DNA from: an uncultured Saccharospirillaceae bacterium
GTDB lineage: Bacteria > Pseudomonadota > Gammaproteobacteria > Pseudomonadales > Oceanobacteraceae
NCBI GenBank assembly: GCA_947503895.1
Contig: CANNFT010000003.1
Span: forward strand, 186,001 to 250,000
DNA: 64,000 bases
Direction of reading: 5' to 3'
Positions within the stretch are counted from its first letter, which is position 1, and each line of letters begins with the position of its first letter. Position numbers and translations under genes: made by a program. Positions 15,547 to 25,111 of the stretch are shown here, piece after piece. A model generated the notes under the pieces. The model was given only the letters and a program-made list of their open reading frames with translations. It was not told the DNA's origin and did no database searches.

Positions 15547-18500
15547 ATGAATTTACTGGGCATAGCAGCACACAAGGTTATTGCGTTGCTAGCGGTTATG
15601 CTGATGCTGGCTGGCTGTGGGGAAGACCTCGCAGTGGAAAATGAGTCGAATCAGGAAGCCGCTATTGCAGATGAAACACCGTTTGCTTTTGTAGCACGAA
15701 ATTTAGATACCGCAGGAAGTCAGACGGATACATCTTTATCCCCGTTTGCTTTTAACCCTGGTGCTCGTTTATATGTGCGAGATCAAGTCAGCTCAGATGC
15801 CAGTGATCATGAAATCATTGCATCGACGTTCCAGTACATGGAATACGATGCCAAGAATTTGAATGTATCACCAGATGGCGAATACCTAATCTTTGCTGCT
15901 CACGGCCCTGAAGGCAATGTCTCCCACAGCACTTGGAATATTTACGAATACAACTTTAAAGCCCGCACACTTCGTCGAATTATCAACGATGATGGATTGG
16001 CCAACGAAGGCAACGACACAAACCCAACCTACACCAATGATGGTTTGGTGGTTTTTTCGTCTGATCGTCACAAACAGGGCGGTGAAAGCTCCGTTCTATT
16101 CACCATCAATCGAGATGGCTCCCAACTCGCTCAAATAACTCAAAGTGATTCAAGCGACATTCAACCAACGACCTTAAAAGATGGTCATTTGGTCTTTATG
16201 CGTTATAAGCGTGAAACGGCTAATTTCGGTCCTTGTGGAGACGACGAAAACTGTGGCGAATCGGGTGCATCGACAGAAAAAGAAAACTACAACATCTACC
16301 GTATGGCACCGAATGGATCGAATCTAACTAACTTGTATGCTTCTTCGAATCTAGAAAAAGCCGACGAGGACAGCATTCAACTTGACGATATGGTTCAAGG
16401 TGGAGATGGGCATGTTATGGCAATTATGCGCCATAAAAATAATCCATTACTCGGTGGCGACATCGTTAAATTGCGTGGTCCACAAAGCCGTTCTATCGAA
16501 GGCAGTAATGCGGTTTACAGTGCATTAAATACAGCCTCTGTTACGGGCGGCAGCATTAATATTGAACCTAATTCAGCGTCTAAAAGTGGCTGGTACAGTG
16601 CGTTCTGGCCTTACCGTGACGGCAGTAATCGTATGCTGGTCAGTTGGTCTCAATGTGTAAAAACACGCTCAAATGGTTTGTCATTCCCTTGTGCTGAAAA
16701 CGATGATATTTCGGACATTAAGGCTCGATATGGAATTTGGGTTTATAACCCAGTGAGCAAAACACGTGTGCCAGTTATTCGAGCGAAAGAAGATCGCGTT
16801 TATACCGAGGTTGTATTGGGGTATCCGCATAATGGCGATAACTTGGCATTTGAACCTGTGACGCCGGTTGATCCAGATTGCGATCCGACGAAGGAAGACT
16901 GCACACCTGTTTGTGATCCTACGAAGGAAGACTGCACCACACCTTGTGATCCAACGAAGGAAGACTGCACCACACCTTGTGATCCTACGAAGGAAGACTG
17001 CACCACACCTTGTGATCCTACGAAGGAAGACTGCACCACACCTTGTGATCCTACGAAGGAAGACTGCACCACACCTTGTGATCCTACGAAGGAAGATTGC
17101 ACCACACCTTGTGATCCAACGAAAGAAGATTGCGCCAATAACGCACCGACCGCCAATGCGGGTGAGGATGTACTCGGCTTAGCCATCGACGATTCGATTA
17201 ACCTCGATGGCAGCGCGAGTTCAGATAAAGACGGCGATAACCTAACTTATAGCTGGACCGTGATCAGTGCACCGACAGAAGCAGATGTTGAAATTCTGAC
17301 GAATGCAGAGTCCGTGAAGCCTACCTTGGTTCTACCAAAAGCAGGGTTCTATGTGATACAGCTGATCGTAAACGACGGGGAAACCTTTAGTGCACCAGAT
17401 ACAGTACGAATAGAAGCTGTAGCGGATGGCCAAGTATGTGTTCCTGGTAAGAAATTGTCGATTTGGTCTGCGAAACTGGCGGATGGTAGTTCGCATATGC
17501 TACAGAAGGATGTGTTCTTAGGTCACATGACGTCTTTCAAAGGTCAATACACACCAGAAGCAAGCTATGACTACTACAGTCACTCTGCACACCCGAATTC
17601 TGTAGAAACTGAAAACAATGATGCATTGCCACAGCCACAAGATAATTCGGCGCACATTTACTTCTACGAGTCGACGATTGGGCATGACATGTTAGAAGTG
17701 GCTAATCGTAATGATGCTGTTAAGTCGAGAGGCCAAATCAATCAAGGTGACCTCTTCCTGAACTTCTTCTTTAATAAAGATGCAAGTGGACAGAGCAACA
17801 ATAAGGTCTACTTCGAAGTGTTTACCGATCACAATGTGAATGAGGCCGGTATCTCGATTGACCAAGTGATCTTGTCTGACGACGGTCATGAGTTGACAGC
17901 AGCAACGACTGAATCCGGCAAGCAGTACATTGGTGACTTTCAATACTGGCATAACACTGACGGTGGTGTAATTGGACCATTCCGTGGAGATGAGTTTACC
18001 GTTGCTGTACGCGCTACGTCGCACAGCCCAGTGGGTGAAGAGCTAACCGGTGCGAGTTTCTTCTCTCGAGATGGAACAGAGTTCAACTTGTTCCAAGAGA
18101 ATAAGATCACATCATTCATCATTACTTATAAAGAAGAGCTGATTTGTGATGAGGTAGATCCAACGGATCCAACTGATCCAACGGACCCAACAGATCCGAC
18201 GGACCCAACAGATCCGACGGACCCAACAGATCCGACGGATCCAACAGATCCAACGGATCCAACAGATCCAACGGACCCAACTGATCCGACGGACCCAACA
18301 GATCCTACAGATCCAACTGATCCGACGGACCCAACGCACCCAATGGCGTGTAGCGGAAAGGGGTATTGGAAAACGCACAGCAGCTATGCACTAGAAGTTG
18401 ATAAGCAAATTGCTTGGCCTGTTGATGAGAATTCCATTTTATGCGCAAGCACTTGGCATCAAACCATGCATACGCCTTCTAGCGGTGATGCATGGGTGAT

Positions 18501-19902
18501 TTTGGCTAAGCAGTGGATTGCCGCAAAGCTTAATGTTGCAACTGGAATTGAGTTACCTCAGACCATCGCAAACGCATTGAGTGAAAGCGAGTCAATGTTG
18601 GAGCAATGCAATATTGCTCCGGCGAATCAGGCCCGTGCTCTACAAATTAAGAATTTGTTGGCAGACTTTAACGATGATGAAGACTGTGCATTCGAAGAGC
18701 CGGCTACGGTAGAAGATCGTAATGTAGGTCTTCTACACATTCATAGTGTTTATGATCTAGATGGCAGCGATACCAGCACTCAAGGTATTAAGAAGCTATC
18801 CAACCCAGAAGCGCTACCAATGGATCAACGTACAGAGCGATTTGTTCGAGTCCTGACGCCGAAGGCGGGTCATGCAAATGAATTCGAGATTGTCAGCTAT
18901 GGTGAAATACAACCTGACGGCTCAGCGAAATTTGAAGTGCCTGCAGGTAAAGAGTTTACATTTGAGTTTGTGAATAAAAATGGTAAAGCCATCGACCGTA
19001 TGAATCGAGACGGTTATGCATACGACTATTTGCAACGTCACGAGACATTGCTAACCGTAGATAAAGGTGAAGTGCGCGAATGTCACGGTTGTCACGTAGA
19101 TGGCAGTAATACTGCACACAGCGACATTGATCTGGCACCTAATGCAGCCAACTCCGGTGCTCAGTCAGCAGGTGATAGTTTCCCGAATGCAAACGCGTAC
19201 ATTGTTGCCTCTCACGCTGGCGATACCATGGCAGAAGCCCTATATGACGCCATTGAAAATGTTGGCCAGCTATCTGCGGACATCCAGTATATTGATCACT
19301 GGACACAAAAGGCTGGCGATAAAAATGAAGCCCTAAGCTTTGCGTATTCAGAATTGACGACGGCTCAGCCAATGAGCACGCAGTGTCAATCAGAGTATGG
19401 CGAAAACTGTAAGGTGAGCATCAACTACCTGACGCATATTCAACCCATTTGGGAGGCAGAAGGTCGTGATAAAGATAATCGCAGCTGTGTTAACTGTCAC
19501 GACAACAGTGGTTTCACCGATTTGAACCTCACCTATAACGGTTCGAGTTCACAAGGCATTCAAGCTTATGACAATTTGTTTAAAGCGCGCTCCACTTACA
19601 TGCATCTCGTGAATCAGTTCAGCCCAGTAAAAGCAGAACACTGTCGTCGTAATGCAGAGTTCCCTTACTTAGCACAACCGAGCAACGATTGTTTCACCTG
19701 TTACATCGACCCAGTGATGAATCAAGCTGGCGCATTACCAAGTGCCAACTTCTTTGACTTGTTTGATCAAGACGCAGATGACAATCACTGGTTATTTAAC
19801 CCAGACGCAGACAGCGCCCGTGTTAATCACCAAGGTATGTTGACGGCTGCTGAGCGCAAGGTCATTGCTGAGTGGTTGGATATGGGTGCGCCTAAGCAGT
19901 AA
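15547..19902 (+). CDS. Mosaic exported lipoprotein: beta-propeller, PKD, repeats and c-type heme motifs
   Basis: A 1451-residue lipoprotein (lipobox L-A-G-C, Cys24). In order: a TolB-like propeller (about 60-435; NVSPDGEYLIFAAHG, PTYTNDGLVVFSSDRH); eight Cys-flanked repeats CDPTKEDCTTP (about 445-529); a PKD-like domain (about 532-625; NLDGSASSDKDGDNLTYSW); an unrecognised domain (about 635-866); twenty DPT repeats (871-930); a Cys-containing domain opening CSGKGYWKTHSS (about 934-1050); and a C-terminal heme region. CHGCH at 1179 and CVNCH at 1314 are complete c-heme motifs. A third site at 1382, CFTCY, lacks the His. Export plus heme suggests an electron-transfer or redox role at the outer membrane. 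The next gene encodes a quinoprotein dehydrogenase, a plausible partner. Function unproven. Confidence 0.8.
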   Translation: MNLLGIAAHKVIALLAVMLMLAGCGEDLAVENESNQEAAIADETPFAFVARNLDTAGSQTDTSLSPFAFNPGARLYVRDQVSSDASDHEIIASTFQYMEYDAKNLNVSPDGEYLIFAAHGPEGNVSHSTWNIYEYNFKARTLRRIINDDGLANEGNDTNPTYTNDGLVVFSSDRHKQGGESSVLFTINRDGSQLAQITQSDSSDIQPTTLKDGHLVFMRYKRETANFGPCGDDENCGESGASTEKENYNIYRMAPNGSNLTNLYASSNLEKADEDSIQLDDMVQGGDGHVMAIMRHKNNPLLGGDIVKLRGPQSRSIEGSNAVYSALNTASVTGGSINIEPNSASKSGWYSAFWPYRDGSNRMLVSWSQCVKTRSNGLSFPCAENDDISDIKARYGIWVYNPVSKTRVPVIRAKEDRVYTEVVLGYPHNGDNLAFEPVTPVDPDCDPTKEDCTPVCDPTKEDCTTPCDPTKEDCTTPCDPTKEDCTTPCDPTKEDCTTPCDPTKEDCTTPCDPTKEDCTTPCDPTKEDCANNAPTANAGEDVLGLAIDDSINLDGSASSDKDGDNLTYSWTVISAPTEADVEILTNAESVKPTLVLPKAGFYVIQLIVNDGETFSAPDTVRIEAVADGQVCVPGKKLSIWSAKLADGSSHMLQKDVFLGHMTSFKGQYTPEASYDYYSHSAHPNSVETENNDALPQPQDNSAHIYFYESTIGHDMLEVANRNDAVKSRGQINQGDLFLNFFFNKDASGQSNNKVYFEVFTDHNVNEAGISIDQVILSDDGHELTAATTESGKQYIGDFQYWHNTDGGVIGPFRGDEFTVAVRATSHSPVGEELTGASFFSRDGTEFNLFQENKITSFIITYKEELICDEVDPTDPTDPTDPTDPTDPTDPTDPTDPTDPTDPTDPTDPTDPTDPTDPTDPTDPTDPTDPTHPMACSGKGYWKTHSSYALEVDKQIAWPVDENSILCASTWHQTMHTPSSGDAWVILAKQWIAAKLNVATGIELPQTIANALSESESMLEQCNIAPANQARALQIKNLLADFNDDEDCAFEEPATVEDRNVGLLHIHSVYDLDGSDTSTQGIKKLSNPEALPMDQRTERFVRVLTPKAGHANEFEIVSYGEIQPDGSAKFEVPAGKEFTFEFVNKNGKAIDRMNRDGYAYDYLQRHETLLTVDKGEVRECHGCHVDGSNTAHSDIDLAPNAANSGAQSAGDSFPNANAYIVASHAGDTMAEALYDAIENVGQLSADIQYIDHWTQKAGDKNEALSFAYSELTTAQPMSTQCQSEYGENCKVSINYLTHIQPIWEAEGRDKDNRSCVNCHDNSGFTDLNLTYNGSSSQGIQAYDNLFKARSTYMHLVNQFSPVKAEHCRRNAEFPYLAQPSNDCFTCYIDPVMNQAGALPSANFFDLFDQDADDNHWLFNPDADSARVNHQGMLTAAERKVIAEWLDMGAPKQ
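16879..17133 (+). repeat. 33-bp in-frame tandem repeats (8 copies of CDPTKEDC)
   Basis: Eight units with 33-base period, the last cut to 24 bases, each starting with TGT or TGC and encoding Cys-Asp-Pro-Thr-Lys-Glu-Asp-Cys plus a three-residue linker. Copies differ only at a few silent sites, so amplification is recent. Every unit supplies two cysteines. Confidence 0.95.
18157..18336 (+). repeat. 9-bp in-frame tandem repeats (20 x Asp-Pro-Thr)
   Basis: Twenty consecutive DPT codon triplets. The units alternate between GATCC-type and GACCC-type codons, which points to growth of 18-base blocks. Likely a rigid, acidic, exported linker between two domains. Confidence 0.95.
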
Positions 19903-19934
19903 GCATTTGGCAACCCAGTCATTTGAATCGTTCT

Positions 19935-19962
19935 AAAGCCCCTTTCACAGGGGCTTTTTTTT
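19935..19962 (+). terminator. intrinsic terminator after the mosaic lipoprotein
   Basis: AAAGCCCCT pairs with AGGGGCTTT over a five-base loop, followed by eight T. Confidence 0.93.
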
Positions 19963-20050
19963 GCCTCTAAGAAAATGGGGAGTACGAGAGCCTAATATTC
20001 ATAAGGTCTCACTTTTCAGAGGTTTGAAGCAGCAGCGGGGATGCGTGACG

Positions 20051-20057
20051 CTATACT
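20051..20057 (+). promoter_or_regulatory. CTATACT, candidate sigma-S-like -10
   Basis: CTATACT lies 35 bases ahead of the sorbosone-dehydrogenase start. It matches the sigma-S -10 pattern of enteric bacteria and recurs at 28213, 30499 and 35344 in this window. Confidence 0.4.
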
Positions 20058-20092
20058 TTGCAGTATTGAAGCTGGCTAATGTGGGCAAATAG

Positions 20093-21310
20093 ATGACGAA
20101 ATTCCAGCACTGTAGTGTGAAAGGAGGGCTGCCCAACGGCATGTGCAGAGCGCATGGCGCACTGATACGACTTCTCGTTTCTGTTTGCCTACTTCCATTC
20201 TCTGCCTATGCCGACTCTTTAAAGGTTCCCAGTGGATTTAAGCTAGAAGAATATGCGAAGGTCCCAGATGCTCGACAGATGGCACTCGGAAAGGAAGGTA
20301 CTGTATTTGTCGGCACGCGCAAAAACGGCCGTGTGTTCGCGGTGCAGGATATGAATGGTGATCATAAGGCAGATAGCGTCCTAACATTGGCTAAAGGTTT
20401 GACCATGCCTTCAGGTATCGCGTTGAACCAGCAAGGCGATTTATACGTGGCCGCAGTGAGCGAAATACTGGTGCTAAAAAATGCCGAGCGTGCGCTTAAA
20501 ACTAAGCAATGGGATTGGCGTCGAATTAAAGGAAAGCTCCCAGCATTTACGCATCATGGTTGGAAGTTTATCGGGTTTGGTCCAGATGAGCGTTTATACG
20601 TACCGATTGGCTATCCATGCAATGTGTGTCTGCCGGAGTCACAAAGAATTGGAACCATACTCGCGATAGATCGTACAGAGCTAGAGCACGACTACCCGAA
20701 TACTAAGGCGACGTTGAAGGGCGATGTGGCGCTAAAAGCTAAGATTATTGCCCAAGGTATACGAAACAGCGTCGGGTTTGATTGGCATCCAAAAACAGGG
20801 CGTCTTTGGTTTTCTGATAATGGGCGTGATTGGTTAGGCGATCATTATCCACCTGACGAGATCAATGAAGTGAATGCCGAAGGCGAACACTTTGGTTTTC
20901 CATTTGTGCACGGTAAAGACATCGAAGAGAAATCGAATAATATTCCATCGAATAAACCCCAACCCTTTACATTTACGCCGCCGGCCATAGAAGTCCCTGC
21001 CCATTCAGCCCCACTAGGCATGTTGTTTTATCAAGGCAGCCAATTCCCCGCAGAGTACCGCCATGCCTTATTGGTGGCAGAGCATGGTTCTTGGAATCGC
21101 TCAACACCCATTGGTTATCAAGTGGTCGCTTATTGGCTAGACGACAGCGCCAAAGTGCAGCGTAAGGAAGAGCTGGTCTCTGGCTTTCTGACCAAATCTG
21201 GCAAGGTGGTGGGGCGTCCAGTCGCGCTACTTACGTTGGCAGATGGCAGTGTATTAATATCCGATGACCATTCTGGAAAAATTTGGCGGCTGAGTTGGAC
21301 TGCGTTATAG
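20093..21310 (+). CDS. PQQ-dependent sorbosone dehydrogenase family protein
   Basis: A 405-residue exported protein, signal peptide ending SAYADS. It has the six-bladed quinoprotein glucose/sorbosone dehydrogenase propeller. Family landmarks are MPSGIALNQQGDLYVAAVS, GIRNSVGFDWHPKTGRLWFS, DNGRDWLGDHYPPDEINEV, HSAPLGMLFYQG and LLVAEHGSWNRS. Such enzymes oxidise sugars or aldehydes in the periplasm using PQQ and Ca2+ and pass electrons to cytochromes or quinones. CNVCLP around residue 181 provides two close cysteines. The upstream gene encodes a c-heme lipoprotein, so a shared redox job is plausible, although a terminator separates them. The substrate cannot be read from the sequence. The CTATACT element at 20051 may be its promoter. 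Confidence 0.85.
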   Translation: MTKFQHCSVKGGLPNGMCRAHGALIRLLVSVCLLPFSAYADSLKVPSGFKLEEYAKVPDARQMALGKEGTVFVGTRKNGRVFAVQDMNGDHKADSVLTLAKGLTMPSGIALNQQGDLYVAAVSEILVLKNAERALKTKQWDWRRIKGKLPAFTHHGWKFIGFGPDERLYVPIGYPCNVCLPESQRIGTILAIDRTELEHDYPNTKATLKGDVALKAKIIAQGIRNSVGFDWHPKTGRLWFSDNGRDWLGDHYPPDEINEVNAEGEHFGFPFVHGKDIEEKSNNIPSNKPQPFTFTPPAIEVPAHSAPLGMLFYQGSQFPAEYRHALLVAEHGSWNRSTPIGYQVVAYWLDDSAKVQRKEELVSGFLTKSGKVVGRPVALLTLADGSVLISDDHSGKIWRLSWTAL

Positions 21311-21505
21311 GCTAAAATGCTGCGGATGTATTGGGTGCATGACGAGTATGAATGACTCGCGGGATTAGGCGGTTTGTTACGCTTTTGGTTTTAATCATTT
21401 CCTAGTAAGCTAAAGACTGTTTTTTTATACAGTATTGGTTGGTCTTATCCCTACCTTAAATCTACTGACGCAATTTAACGCATATTGTTAAGCACACAGG
21501 TGCAC

Positions 21506-23080
21506 ATGAACGCTATTATTGAAGCTAACTTACCACTCATATTATCGACCATCGTCCTCGTCCTATTTGCTGGGTTGACGCTGTACTGGATCCAGCGCCA
21601 ATTTGCGCAGCGCCAGCAGGAGTGGTGGCAACAGCGTGATCAATTGTCGAGCCAATTGGAGCAGGCGTCGATGAAAGAGCAGCAAGCGCAGTTGTCCTTA
21701 AACCAACATGCTCAGATACAGGTTCAATTGAAAACGCAGCTTGAAAACCTCCACGCCCGTGAACGACATACAATGGAGCAATTCGAAGCGAGCCAGCATC
21801 AACTGAATCAACAACGTGAAAATAACCAGTTGATCAACAGTGAGCTCAGCAGTGCACTGGCCACGCTGGAAGAATACAAAAAAGACCGGTTAAGGCTCGA
21901 ACAAAAAGAATCGCTAATCGACGATCTAAATCAAGAGTTATCTTTGGTGAAAACGCGCTTAAAACAAGAGCAAGTTGAACGAGAAAAAGACCAGCAGAAC
22001 CTAGAAGAAAAAATTCAATTTTTGCAAGAGAATCGAGAGCAGTTAAAGCAAGAATTTGAAAACTTATCCAATAAAATATATGAGGCTAAACAAAAGCAGT
22101 TTTCTGAGCAAAGTAAGCAGGGTTTAGACAGCTTATTGAATCCATTTAAGATCCAATTGGATGGACTGCGAAAAAAAGTCGACGATGTCTATGTTGAAGA
22201 AAGCAAGGACAGAGCAGCATTAAAAGCGCAAATTGGTGAATTACATAAACTGAACAAGCAAATTACAGAAGAAGCAGCATCCTTGACGCGTGCGCTAAAA
22301 GGAGAAAAAAAGACGCAGGGTAATTGGGGAGAGCTTGTATTAGAGAATGTGTTAGAGAAGTCAGGGCTGCGACAAGGGGAAGAGTTTGTTCGAGAGAAAA
22401 GCATTACCAGTGAAGTTGGCGATCGCTATCGCCCAGATGTCATTATCAATCTACCTGAAAATAAACACATCATTGTCGATGCAAAAGTATCTTTAAATGC
22501 TTATACGGACTACATCAACGCAGAAACGGATGCCGATCGTCAGCAGTACTTAAAGAACCACATTGATGCGGTTCGAGTTCATATTAAACGCCTTTCTGAA
22601 AAAGACTACTCCAAGCTGCCTGGGGTAAACTCACCGGATTTCGTATTTATGTTCATGCCGGTTGAGCCTGCCTTTATGGTTGCGTTTCAGTACGATGATA
22701 AATTGTTCAATGATGCTTTTGAGCAGAGAATCGTCGTTGTGACGCCTACGACTTTATTAGCGAGTCTTAGAACGGTGTCCAACCTTTGGTCTATCGAACG
22801 CCAAAATAAAAATGCCCGTCAATTGGCGGAGCAGGCCGGAAAAATCCATGACAAGCTGGTTGTCTTTGTTGAAAGCATGGAAAAAGTTGGCAGTCAGTTA
22901 GGAACTGCTCAAAACACTTATGAGAAGGCTTGGTCGCAATTAAAAGAAGGTCGTGGCAATCTTGTATCTCAGGCGCACAAATTTAAAGATTTAGGTGTGC
23001 GAGTAAAAAAAGAGCTGCCTTCCAGTGTGATGGATAATGCAGAGTTAGAATTTCAAGAAGATCTGATCGGCGAAATCTAA
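21506..23080 (+). CDS. rmuC: DNA recombination protein RmuC
   Basis: About 524 residues. An N-terminal membrane segment (LPLILSTIVLVLFAGLTLYW) is followed by a long Gln/Glu-rich coiled coil (about 40-240). The RmuC domain (about 250-480) holds GNWGELVLENVLEKSGLRQG, HIIVDAKVSLNAYTDYINAE, PDFVFMFMPVEPAFMVAF and VVTPTTLLASLRTVSNLWS. The Asp-Ala-Lys element recalls PD-(D/E)XK nucleases. RmuC limits inversion at short inverted repeats in E. coli. ATG 21506 with an AGG upstream is preferred to the TTG at 21485. The gene appears to stand alone. Confidence 0.95.
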   Translation: MNAIIEANLPLILSTIVLVLFAGLTLYWIQRQFAQRQQEWWQQRDQLSSQLEQASMKEQQAQLSLNQHAQIQVQLKTQLENLHARERHTMEQFEASQHQLNQQRENNQLINSELSSALATLEEYKKDRLRLEQKESLIDDLNQELSLVKTRLKQEQVEREKDQQNLEEKIQFLQENREQLKQEFENLSNKIYEAKQKQFSEQSKQGLDSLLNPFKIQLDGLRKKVDDVYVEESKDRAALKAQIGELHKLNKQITEEAASLTRALKGEKKTQGNWGELVLENVLEKSGLRQGEEFVREKSITSEVGDRYRPDVIINLPENKHIIVDAKVSLNAYTDYINAETDADRQQYLKNHIDAVRVHIKRLSEKDYSKLPGVNSPDFVFMFMPVEPAFMVAFQYDDKLFNDAFEQRIVVVTPTTLLASLRTVSNLWSIERQNKNARQLAEQAGKIHDKLVVFVESMEKVGSQLGTAQNTYEKAWSQLKEGRGNLVSQAHKFKDLGVRVKKELPSSVMDNAELEFQEDLIGEI

Positions 23081-23362
23081 AAGCATTTAACCTGTGTAGT
23101 ACGGGTACTGTGCCGCACAGACAGTAAATTCAATTACTCCCTCCTTTGATTAACCATTTCTTATAGTTTAAACGCTTCCCCTTGTCTGGGGAATCTGGTC
23201 AATTTTAACCACCTAGTATGATATGCCCTGAAGTTAGAGCACTTTCAATTTCGTTAGAACAATAAGGACTAAGCCAGAGCAGACTAGTATACCTTTGCTA
23301 TGGTTAGGTTTTGGGCGTTGTAAATTGATTGCGATATAGCGATGGGTTGAAAGGGTCGGCCG

Positions 23363-23860
23363 ATGAAATGCATAGAAAAATTTTCAATTCAAATACTCAT
23401 CGCCCCCTGTCTTTCTATTTTCATATGGTTATCGATGGGCTGTTCAGAAACCTTTCCTGATATTACGAATGACGTTAGTAACTTGCCGCAACCGGATAGT
23501 AACAGTAATGATACCTTTTTCAATGCTGATACGCTCACCACTGCCGTCGTCACGGACACGCTCGGCGTGAGTGATCAGCAAGACTATTACAAAATATTCA
23601 GTAGTTACGAAACACGCTACAACGGCACGATCACAATATCGCTGACGGCATTATCCGGCGACGCCGATCTTGAATTATTTGACCACAATTTAAATTTGAT
23701 TAGCTGGTCTCGAACGGATGGTTTAGACGATGAGGTGATCGAGTATTGGTATGATGCAACACAAAATAGCGATTTGGATTCGCTCGGTCTGCACTTTATT
23801 AGGATTTCCAATGCTGATGGTGACAATCTTGATTACAGCCTTTCGTTCACATTCGATTAG
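23363..23860 (+). CDS. Lipoprotein with PPC-like domain (first of a trio)
   Basis: A 165-residue lipoprotein with a leader ending S-M-G-C (Cys about 27). The mature part is a single beta-sandwich resembling the bacterial pre-peptidase C-terminal (PPC) domain: DTLGVSDQQDYYKIFSS, ITISLTALSGDADLELFDHN and SLGLHFIRISNADGDNLDYS. PPC domains usually trail secreted peptidases; here one stands alone behind a lipid anchor. It shares the region with a larger exported protein and a second PPC-like lipoprotein, all on the same strand. Together they may be one surface complex, of unknown role. Confidence 0.7.
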   Translation: MKCIEKFSIQILIAPCLSIFIWLSMGCSETFPDITNDVSNLPQPDSNSNDTFFNADTLTTAVVTDTLGVSDQQDYYKIFSSYETRYNGTITISLTALSGDADLELFDHNLNLISWSRTDGLDDEVIEYWYDATQNSDLDSLGLHFIRISNADGDNLDYSLSFTFD

Positions 23861-23925
23861 TCGCTACAGCCTATGCCTATCGGCTGACATCTTAAAGGTG
23901 TTCTATCGTGTAGAGGTGCCTTATC

Positions 23926-25110
23926 GTGCGTGTCGCTAGTCAGTTTGTACACATAGAGTCAAGCCCTCCTGTTCGGGTACAAGCATTACCCGCTATAAAG
24001 CGAATTGACGTTCTGCTGCTAAGTATTTTTCTTCTAATTCTATGTGGCGTTTTGCTGTCACCGATTGTGCAGGCAGAAGGCGAGCCGACGAACAGCAATA
24101 ATGGCACAAGCATCACCTCGGTTGATCATCGAACCTTAAGCTATACATCCTATACTTTACGTCAAACAGCTTGGTCCTCTGAACAGTACGTGGGTGATTT
24201 AAAGGATGTTGTTGAAATAGCGGATGCCACTGCACATGTTGTATCGTTTCGATCACCCAGAGATACGTTGTTCTCGATTGATATATCAGCTGCTGTTCGA
24301 AGTAATGAAGAGGGTGATACTGAGTTGGAATCCATTGTGGGTGCAGTGGAATCAGGGGGGATGATTATCAGACTTGAAAACAGTAGCGCTCCGGGTTTCG
24401 TTAAAGAATTTGATGACGATGGTCGTTTTAACGGTAAATTTATTATTGGTGATCGTAGTTTCGATGCTTCTTATACTCACCTCAATATTGGTGTTGAATT
24501 GGGCAATGATATGGGAGCGCATGCTGGCGTTGGCTACATTGAAGTGATACAGCCTGCAGAGATTGATATTTACACAGCTCGGTCGTCAGGAGGGTTTACG
24601 GGGCAACCCAACTACCCTGAATCCTTGGTCGACCCTGAATACAAAACTCGCCTAGTGGGTGTTTGGTTTGAAGTCGATAACTTGCAAGCCGTCATGCACG
24701 ATCAAAGTGGTTTTGCGTTATCTGTGACCCGTTCAGGAAGCTGGCGTCGGGCTTTAGGGTTAACAATGGATATAACTGCTGGTTTATTTTCTGGAGAAAG
24801 CTCAGCAGACCTAAAGAAAGTGATGCAAGATAACTATGGCTTGGACCTGAAATATTCTGAACCCGTGGGTGTCGGTTGGTCTGCCAGTTACAAGCTAGAA
24901 TACATGGTCGTCTACAAAGGAATAGGAACCAATGTCGGAGTGTCATTCGGTCTAGAGGGGCGAGTATTGCAAGCATTTTTTGATACGGAAGACATTACCG
25001 GCGAAAGTGACAGTGTAGAGGATGGAACCGATGCCGTTGGACGCTTTGGGATCGGGGATAATAGTGTTTTTCACTACGGGCCTTTTTTACGCTTAGCATG
25101 GGACATTTAG
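23926..25110 (+). CDS. Exported protein of unknown function, possible outer-membrane protein
   Basis: A 394-residue protein starting with GTG 23926, supported by GAGGTG eight bases upstream. It has a long N-terminal leader with hydrophobic core VLLLSIFLLILCGVLLS and cleavage near VQAEGE. The mature chain is rich in beta-strand pattern. The last 120 residues (VGVGWSASYKLEYMVVYKG, FGLEGRVLQAFF, FLRLAWDI) alternate like barrel strands. No named family is recognised. One base separates it from the following PPC-like lipoprotein, so those two are co-transcribed. Confidence 0.65.
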   Translation: MRVASQFVHIESSPPVRVQALPAIKRIDVLLLSIFLLILCGVLLSPIVQAEGEPTNSNNGTSITSVDHRTLSYTSYTLRQTAWSSEQYVGDLKDVVEIADATAHVVSFRSPRDTLFSIDISAAVRSNEEGDTELESIVGAVESGGMIIRLENSSAPGFVKEFDDDGRFNGKFIIGDRSFDASYTHLNIGVELGNDMGAHAGVGYIEVIQPAEIDIYTARSSGGFTGQPNYPESLVDPEYKTRLVGVWFEVDNLQAVMHDQSGFALSVTRSGSWRRALGLTMDITAGLFSGESSADLKKVMQDNYGLDLKYSEPVGVGWSASYKLEYMVVYKGIGTNVGVSFGLEGRVLQAFFDTEDITGESDSVEDGTDAVGRFGIGDNSVFHYGPFLRLAWDI

Positions 25111-25111
25111 T

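Noticed and set aside
16879..17133. 33-base repeats as a possible CRISPR array
   Set aside because: No spacers between units, continuous in-frame coding, and no cas genes in the window.
16800..17186. 128-codon minus-strand frame with SSFVGSQGVVQ repeats
   Set aside because: It is the antisense reading of the CDPTKEDC repeats in a clear plus-strand gene; it has no leader, ribosome site or family pattern.
18112..18378. 88-codon minus-strand frame rich in Trp-Ile-Arg
   Set aside because: Antisense of the Asp-Pro-Thr repeat tract; artefact of repetition.
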